A DNA stretch of 61,755 bases, from contig NZ_JAUFQB010000056.1 in the NCBI RefSeq assembly GCF_030409525.1, forward strand, positions 1-61,755, given 5' to 3'. This document shows, one piece after another, positions 58,703 through 61,755 of this stretch (position 1 is its first letter; each line of letters opens with the position of its first letter). The translations under genes and the position numbers were made by a program. The notes beneath the pieces were generated by a model that was given only the letters and a program-made list of their open reading frames with translations, had not been told where the DNA came from and searched no databases. Source of the stretch: Kaistella yonginensis (GTDB lineage: Bacteria > Bacteroidota > Bacteroidia > Flavobacteriales > Weeksellaceae).

Positions 58703-60769
58703 ATGAGCTCTAAAAATAGTATACCACCCAAAGCAAAAAAAATAGCGAAAGTTCTGGAAATCCATGGTGACCAAAGGAATGATCCTTATTATTGGTTAAA
58801 TGAAAGAGAGAATCCTGAAGTGATTCAATATTTGGAAGATGAAAATGCCTATGCCGAAGCGGTGATGAAGGATACCGAAGATTTTCAACACCAAATTTTT
58901 GAGGAAATGAAAGCCCGTTATAAAAAAGATGACGAGTCGCTACCGTATTTTTTTAATGAATATTGGTACATTGTCCGTTTTGTAGAAGGAAAAGAACATC
59001 CTTTATTTACCAGGAAATTTCAGACCTTAGAAAATGAAGAGGAACTTTTGTTGGATGTAAATGTCTTGGCGGACGGTCAAAAATTCTTTGAAGTGGGAAG
59101 CGTCGCTATTTCACCGAACAATAAGTTAATGAGCTACTCTTCCGACAATATGGGTCGAAGGATTTATAACATTAATTTTAAGAATGTAGAAACCGGCGAA
59201 ATTTTACAAGATCAAATTGCCAACACTACCGGAAAAGTAGTTTGGGCAAATGATAATGAGCATATCTTCTATATCCGAAAAGACGATAGTTTGCGCGCTT
59301 TTCAGGTATTTCTGCATCAGTTAGGAACAGATTCCTCGCAAGATGTTTTAATTTTTCATGAAGAAGATGAGTCTTTCGATGTTAATGTTTTTAAAACCAA
59401 ATCGTTAGCGTATATTTTTATTTCCAGTTCGAGCACGATTTCGGATGAGCAACGATTTATTCCGGCAGATCAAGTGATGGCCGACTGGCAGATTATTCAA
59501 CCAAGAATGGATGATTTGGAATATGCAGTAGAGCATTATGAAGATGAATTTTATGTCATTACCAATGCTGATGAAGCTACCAATTTTAAAATTGTAAAAA
59601 CCAAAGTTGCGCAACCCGGAATAAAGAATTGGATTGAAGTGATACCGCATCGTGAAGAGGTTTTGTTGGAAGGTTTTGAAATTTTCAAAAACTATTTGGT
59701 ACTCGAAGAAAGAACGCAAGGACTTCTACAGCTGAAAATTATTGATACAAAAAACAATTCGGTTCATTATCTTCCCTTTTCAGATCCCACGTATACTACT
59801 TATATCGGCTTAAATTTAGAGTTTGATACTGAGAAATTGCGCTTCGGTTATACTTCACTTACGCAGCCAAGTTCAACTTTTGAATATGATATGAAAGAAA
59901 GAACCACTATTTTATTGAAGCAACAGGAAGTATTGGGTGAGGATTTTTTGCCAGAAAATTATATCTCAGAAAGAATTTGGGCAACGGCCAGAGACGGAAA
60001 AAAAGTTCCGATTTCTTTGGTGTATCATAAGGAGACAAAAAAATCACCGGAAACTCCACTCTTGCTTTATGGCTACGGAAGTTACGGTCATACGGTAGAT
60101 GCGAGTTTTTCTAACGTACGACTTTCCTTGTTGAATCGTGGTTTTATTTACGCAATTGCACATATCCGCGGCGGCGAATATATGGGAAGAGAATGGTATG
60201 AAGAGGGAAAAATGCTGCAAAAGAAAAACACATTTTTTGATTTTATTGATGCGGCAAAATTTTTAGTGAAAGAAAATTACACCTCACAGAGACATCTTTA
60301 CGGGATGGGTGGTAGTGCAGGTGGATTGTTGATGGGTGCCGTAATCAATAACGAACCCAATTTGTTCCACGGAATTGTGGCTCAAGTTCCTTTTGTAGAT
60401 GTGGTTACGACCATGTTGGATGAGACGATTCCTCTGACAACGGGGGAATTTGATGAATGGGGAAATCCGAAAGAAAAAGAATATTACGATTATATGAAAT
60501 CCTATTCGCCTTACGATAATATCGAAGCGAAAAATTATCCGCATATTTTGATCACAACCGGTTTGCATGATTCACAGGTTCAATATTGGGAACCCGCAAA
60601 ATGGACGGCCAAGCTACGGGAGTTAAAAACCGATGACCACTTATTGGTATTTAAAACCGATATGAGTTCTGGTCACGGTGGAGCAAGCGGAAGGTTTGAA
60701 TCTTTAAAAGAAGATTCTTTAGAGTATGCATTTTTAATGAAATTAGAAAATAAAATCAATGGAAACTAA
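58703..60769 (+). CDS. ptrB: S9A family serine peptidase (oligopeptidase B)
   Basis: The 688-residue protein has a seven-bladed propeller region (about 70-400) and an alpha/beta-hydrolase domain with nucleophile Ser538 in GMGGSAGGLLMG, Asp in LHDSQVQYWEPAKW and His in SSGHGGASGR. The acidic EFDEWGNP and the GRFE regions fit oligopeptidase B, which cuts after basic residues of short peptides. There is no signal peptide, so it is cytoplasmic. I start at ATG 58703; a TTG one codon earlier is less likely. Confidence 0.93.
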   Translation: MSSKNSIPPKAKKIAKVLEIHGDQRNDPYYWLNERENPEVIQYLEDENAYAEAVMKDTEDFQHQIFEEMKARYKKDDESLPYFFNEYWYIVRFVEGKEHPLFTRKFQTLENEEELLLDVNVLADGQKFFEVGSVAISPNNKLMSYSSDNMGRRIYNINFKNVETGEILQDQIANTTGKVVWANDNEHIFYIRKDDSLRAFQVFLHQLGTDSSQDVLIFHEEDESFDVNVFKTKSLAYIFISSSSTISDEQRFIPADQVMADWQIIQPRMDDLEYAVEHYEDEFYVITNADEATNFKIVKTKVAQPGIKNWIEVIPHREEVLLEGFEIFKNYLVLEERTQGLLQLKIIDTKNNSVHYLPFSDPTYTTYIGLNLEFDTEKLRFGYTSLTQPSSTFEYDMKERTTILLKQQEVLGEDFLPENYISERIWATARDGKKVPISLVYHKETKKSPETPLLLYGYGSYGHTVDASFSNVRLSLLNRGFIYAIAHIRGGEYMGREWYEEGKMLQKKNTFFDFIDAAKFLVKENYTSQRHLYGMGGSAGGLLMGAVINNEPNLFHGIVAQVPFVDVVTTMLDETIPLTTGEFDEWGNPKEKEYYDYMKSYSPYDNIEAKNYPHILITTGLHDSQVQYWEPAKWTAKLRELKTDDHLLVFKTDMSSGHGGASGRFESLKEDSLEYAFLMKLENKINGN

Positions 60770-61115
60770 ATCAGAAGGCCAACTTTGGGAAGAAGTGGAA
60801 CAATTCTTCGTAAAAAATTTCGAGACCGATAAACATCCGCAGATTGACACGATTTTGTTCCTAATCGGTGTTCAGGAATTAGGCAGCGGCCAGCAAAAAT
60901 ATACGAAAGATGATAAACTCAATATTCTACATATCGCGGTTTGTCGCTTGCTAGAGCCATTTGGATACTATAAGTTTCGGGATTATGATGATGATGGTTA
61001 TCCACATTTTGATGAAGTCGCAACACTTCCGGAGCTGAAACCGAATGAGCAACAGATTTTGATGAAGAAAGCCATCATTCAGTATTTTATGGATGAAGCG
61101 CTTTTTGAAGGATAA
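60759..61115 (+). CDS. Conserved hypothetical small protein
   Basis: The 118-residue soluble protein starts METKSEGQLWEEVEQFFVKNFETDKHPQIDTILFLIGVQELG and is acidic and helical, with an unusual FRDYDDDGYPHFDEV patch. Its start overlaps the peptidase stop by 11 nt, so it is probably translated from the same mRNA. I do not recognise a family with certainty. Confidence 0.78.
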   Translation: METKSEGQLWEEVEQFFVKNFETDKHPQIDTILFLIGVQELGSGQQKYTKDDKLNILHIAVCRLLEPFGYYKFRDYDDDGYPHFDEVATLPELKPNEQQILMKKAIIQYFMDEALFEG

Positions 61116-61136
61116 GAATTAAGGCTGGTTTTACAA

Positions 61137-61631
61137 TCAGTCTTTTTTGTTGAGCAGTTTTTCCAATTGATTTAAGGCTGCCGTAAATCCTTGTTCCGCC
61201 CCCATTCCCAGAATTTGCAGCATCTCTGCAGGGGAATTGAAATGATTGTTGATGGTTAGTTTTGTGCCTTGCGCAACTCCTGTAAATCCGATTAAACTTT
61301 TGGTAGTAGGCAATGCCGTATTCATATTGCCATTTTCGTCAGTGAAGAAATCGGTAAAATCAAAACTTCGGTGGTAATTTATTTCATGATACTTCGCGCC
61401 GCCAAAATGTTTTTCGTTTTCTGGACCGATCATGGCATAATACCAAAAACCACCTGGTTCAAATTCCATTTTTAATGTTTCGCATTTCCAAGGCTTCGGT
61501 GCCCACCACTTGTTCAATAAATCTGCTTGTGTAAAGTGATTCCAAACTTCATCTACTGAACAATGAAATACTTTCATGATATATATTGTAGCGGCTTTCT
61601 CATCTTTAGTAAAAATTATTTTTGTTTCCAT
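61137..61631 (-). CDS. SRPBCC/AHSA1 domain protein
   Basis: The 164-residue protein has the START/Bet v 1 pattern: MKVFHCSVDEVWNHFTQADLLNKWWAPKPWKCETLKMEFEPGGFWYYAM and a C-terminal helix ending GFTAALNQLEKLLNKK. Such proteins bind hydrophobic ligands or assist chaperones (Aha1-like). It is intact. Only 21 bp upstream begins the right terminal repeat, so its -33 region lies inside or beyond that repeat. Confidence 0.9.
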   Translation of the reverse strand: METKIIFTKDEKAATIYIMKVFHCSVDEVWNHFTQADLLNKWWAPKPWKCETLKMEFEPGGFWYYAMIGPENEKHFGGAKYHEINYHRSFDFTDFFTDENGNMNTALPTTKSLIGFTGVAQGTKLTINNHFNSPAEMLQILGMGAEQGFTAALNQLEKLLNKKD

Positions 61632-61644
61632 TTTTAAATTTTAT

Positions 61645-61652
61645 CAAATATA
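61645..61652 (-). promoter_or_regulatory. SRPBCC -7 box at the repeat junction
   Basis: TATATTTG on the minus strand (61652-61645) abuts the inner end of the terminal repeat at 61653. I see no TTTG at the usual -33 distance inside the repeat. The promoter may therefore be weakened or re-wired by the repeat. Confidence 0.5.
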
Positions 61653-61755
61653 ACCTGTTGTGCATTTAGCATAAATTAATTTTTGTTTTATTTATACTTC
61701 TTTTAAAAACGAAAAAATTCAGATACTGTATCATTGTAAAGGAAGTGATTTTAGA
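61653..61755. repeat. Terminal inverted repeat, right arm (103 bp)
   Basis: This is the exact reverse complement of positions 2-104. The inner boundary reads ACCTGTTGTGCATTTAGC outward, in the same polarity relative to the window interior as on the left. The two copies are therefore opposite-facing members of one repeat, each cut by the window edge. Confidence 0.9.

Noticed and set aside
1-61755. Circular molecule or linear plasmid with terminal repeats
   Set aside because: Circular contigs show direct, not inverted, end repeats, and the content (mre, hem, fts, ribosomal genes) is core chromosome.

Overview
The window is a chromosomal, AT-rich stretch (roughly 37% G+C by eye) from a Flavobacteriia-type member of the Bacteroidota, most likely family Weeksellaceae (Chryseobacterium/Kaistella-like). 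The reasons are the repeated use of the Bacteroidota -7 box TAnnTTTG, the near absence of Shine-Dalgarno sequences, families typical of this class (DUF3078, DUF4271, DUF4296, PorR-free TonB/ExbBD set, LUD protein beside cdsA/psd), an L21 protein with a C-terminal helix-hairpin-helix tail, and menaquinone rather than ubiquinone genes. The genus is inferred and was not tested by alignment. No phage, integron, CRISPR array or complete insertion sequence is present.

Layout. 1-305: one arm of a 103-bp terminal inverted repeat, then the rplU promoter. 306-2539: rplU-rpmA, bcp and nth. 2572-7178: a four-PAS histidine kinase with a receiver-only partner, and a DUF885 lipoprotein hydrolase. 7359-11268: a small unknown protein, the exbB-exbD-tonB energy-transduction operon and folC. 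11320-11548: two tRNA-Val genes, each with its own terminator. 11649-18900: yifB/comM, two tandem DUF3078 proteins, rhomboid protease, dprA and gdhA. 19054-28865: small accessory genes (secreted K/E/A-rich protein, YkgJ-type protein, group III truncated hemoglobin, AlkD-like glycosylase), a three-gene envelope operon of unknown function, glsA, hflX, a META lipoprotein and a GNAT acetyltransferase. 28919-32890: the tetrapyrrole operon hemA-hemC-hemD-hemE. 33144-38874: the rod-shape operon mreB-mreC-mreD-mrdA-rodA. 39160-45451: menD, pabC-pabB, two paralogous membrane proteins, an AI-2E family transporter and a DUF3820 protein. 45465-52930: cation:proton antiporter, lipoprotein, psd, cdsA, LUD protein, ftsH and rsfS. 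53018-61631: birA, lptF/G, tgt, DUF4296, a dolichol-phosphate-mannose-synthase-like glycosyltransferase, DUF4271, a second HemD homologue, oligopeptidase B and two small genes. 61653-61755: the other arm of the terminal repeat.

How it works together. Most of the window is housekeeping: ribosome (L21, L27, RsfS, HflX, Tgt, tRNAs), DNA repair and uptake (Nth, AlkD-like, YifB, DprA), heme synthesis, cell shape, phospholipids (CdsA to Psd), lipopolysaccharide export, folate/PABA and menaquinone synthesis. Much of the rest is envelope proteins without assigned function.

The signals most worth a second look are (1) three copies of a structured, comparatively G+C-rich intergenic element with conserved flanking boxes around variable hairpins; (2) the 103-bp exact inverted repeats at the window ends; (3) five genes in which TAnnTTTG sits exactly 4 nt before ATG, which predicts leaderless mRNAs; (4) a three-gene envelope operon with two diverged paralogues; (5) an endonuclease III with no cysteine at all and a Tgt without its zinc cysteines, that is, metal-free forms of two classical metalloproteins; and (6) two HemD homologues. 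I did not find a clear new defence, secretion or biosynthetic system.
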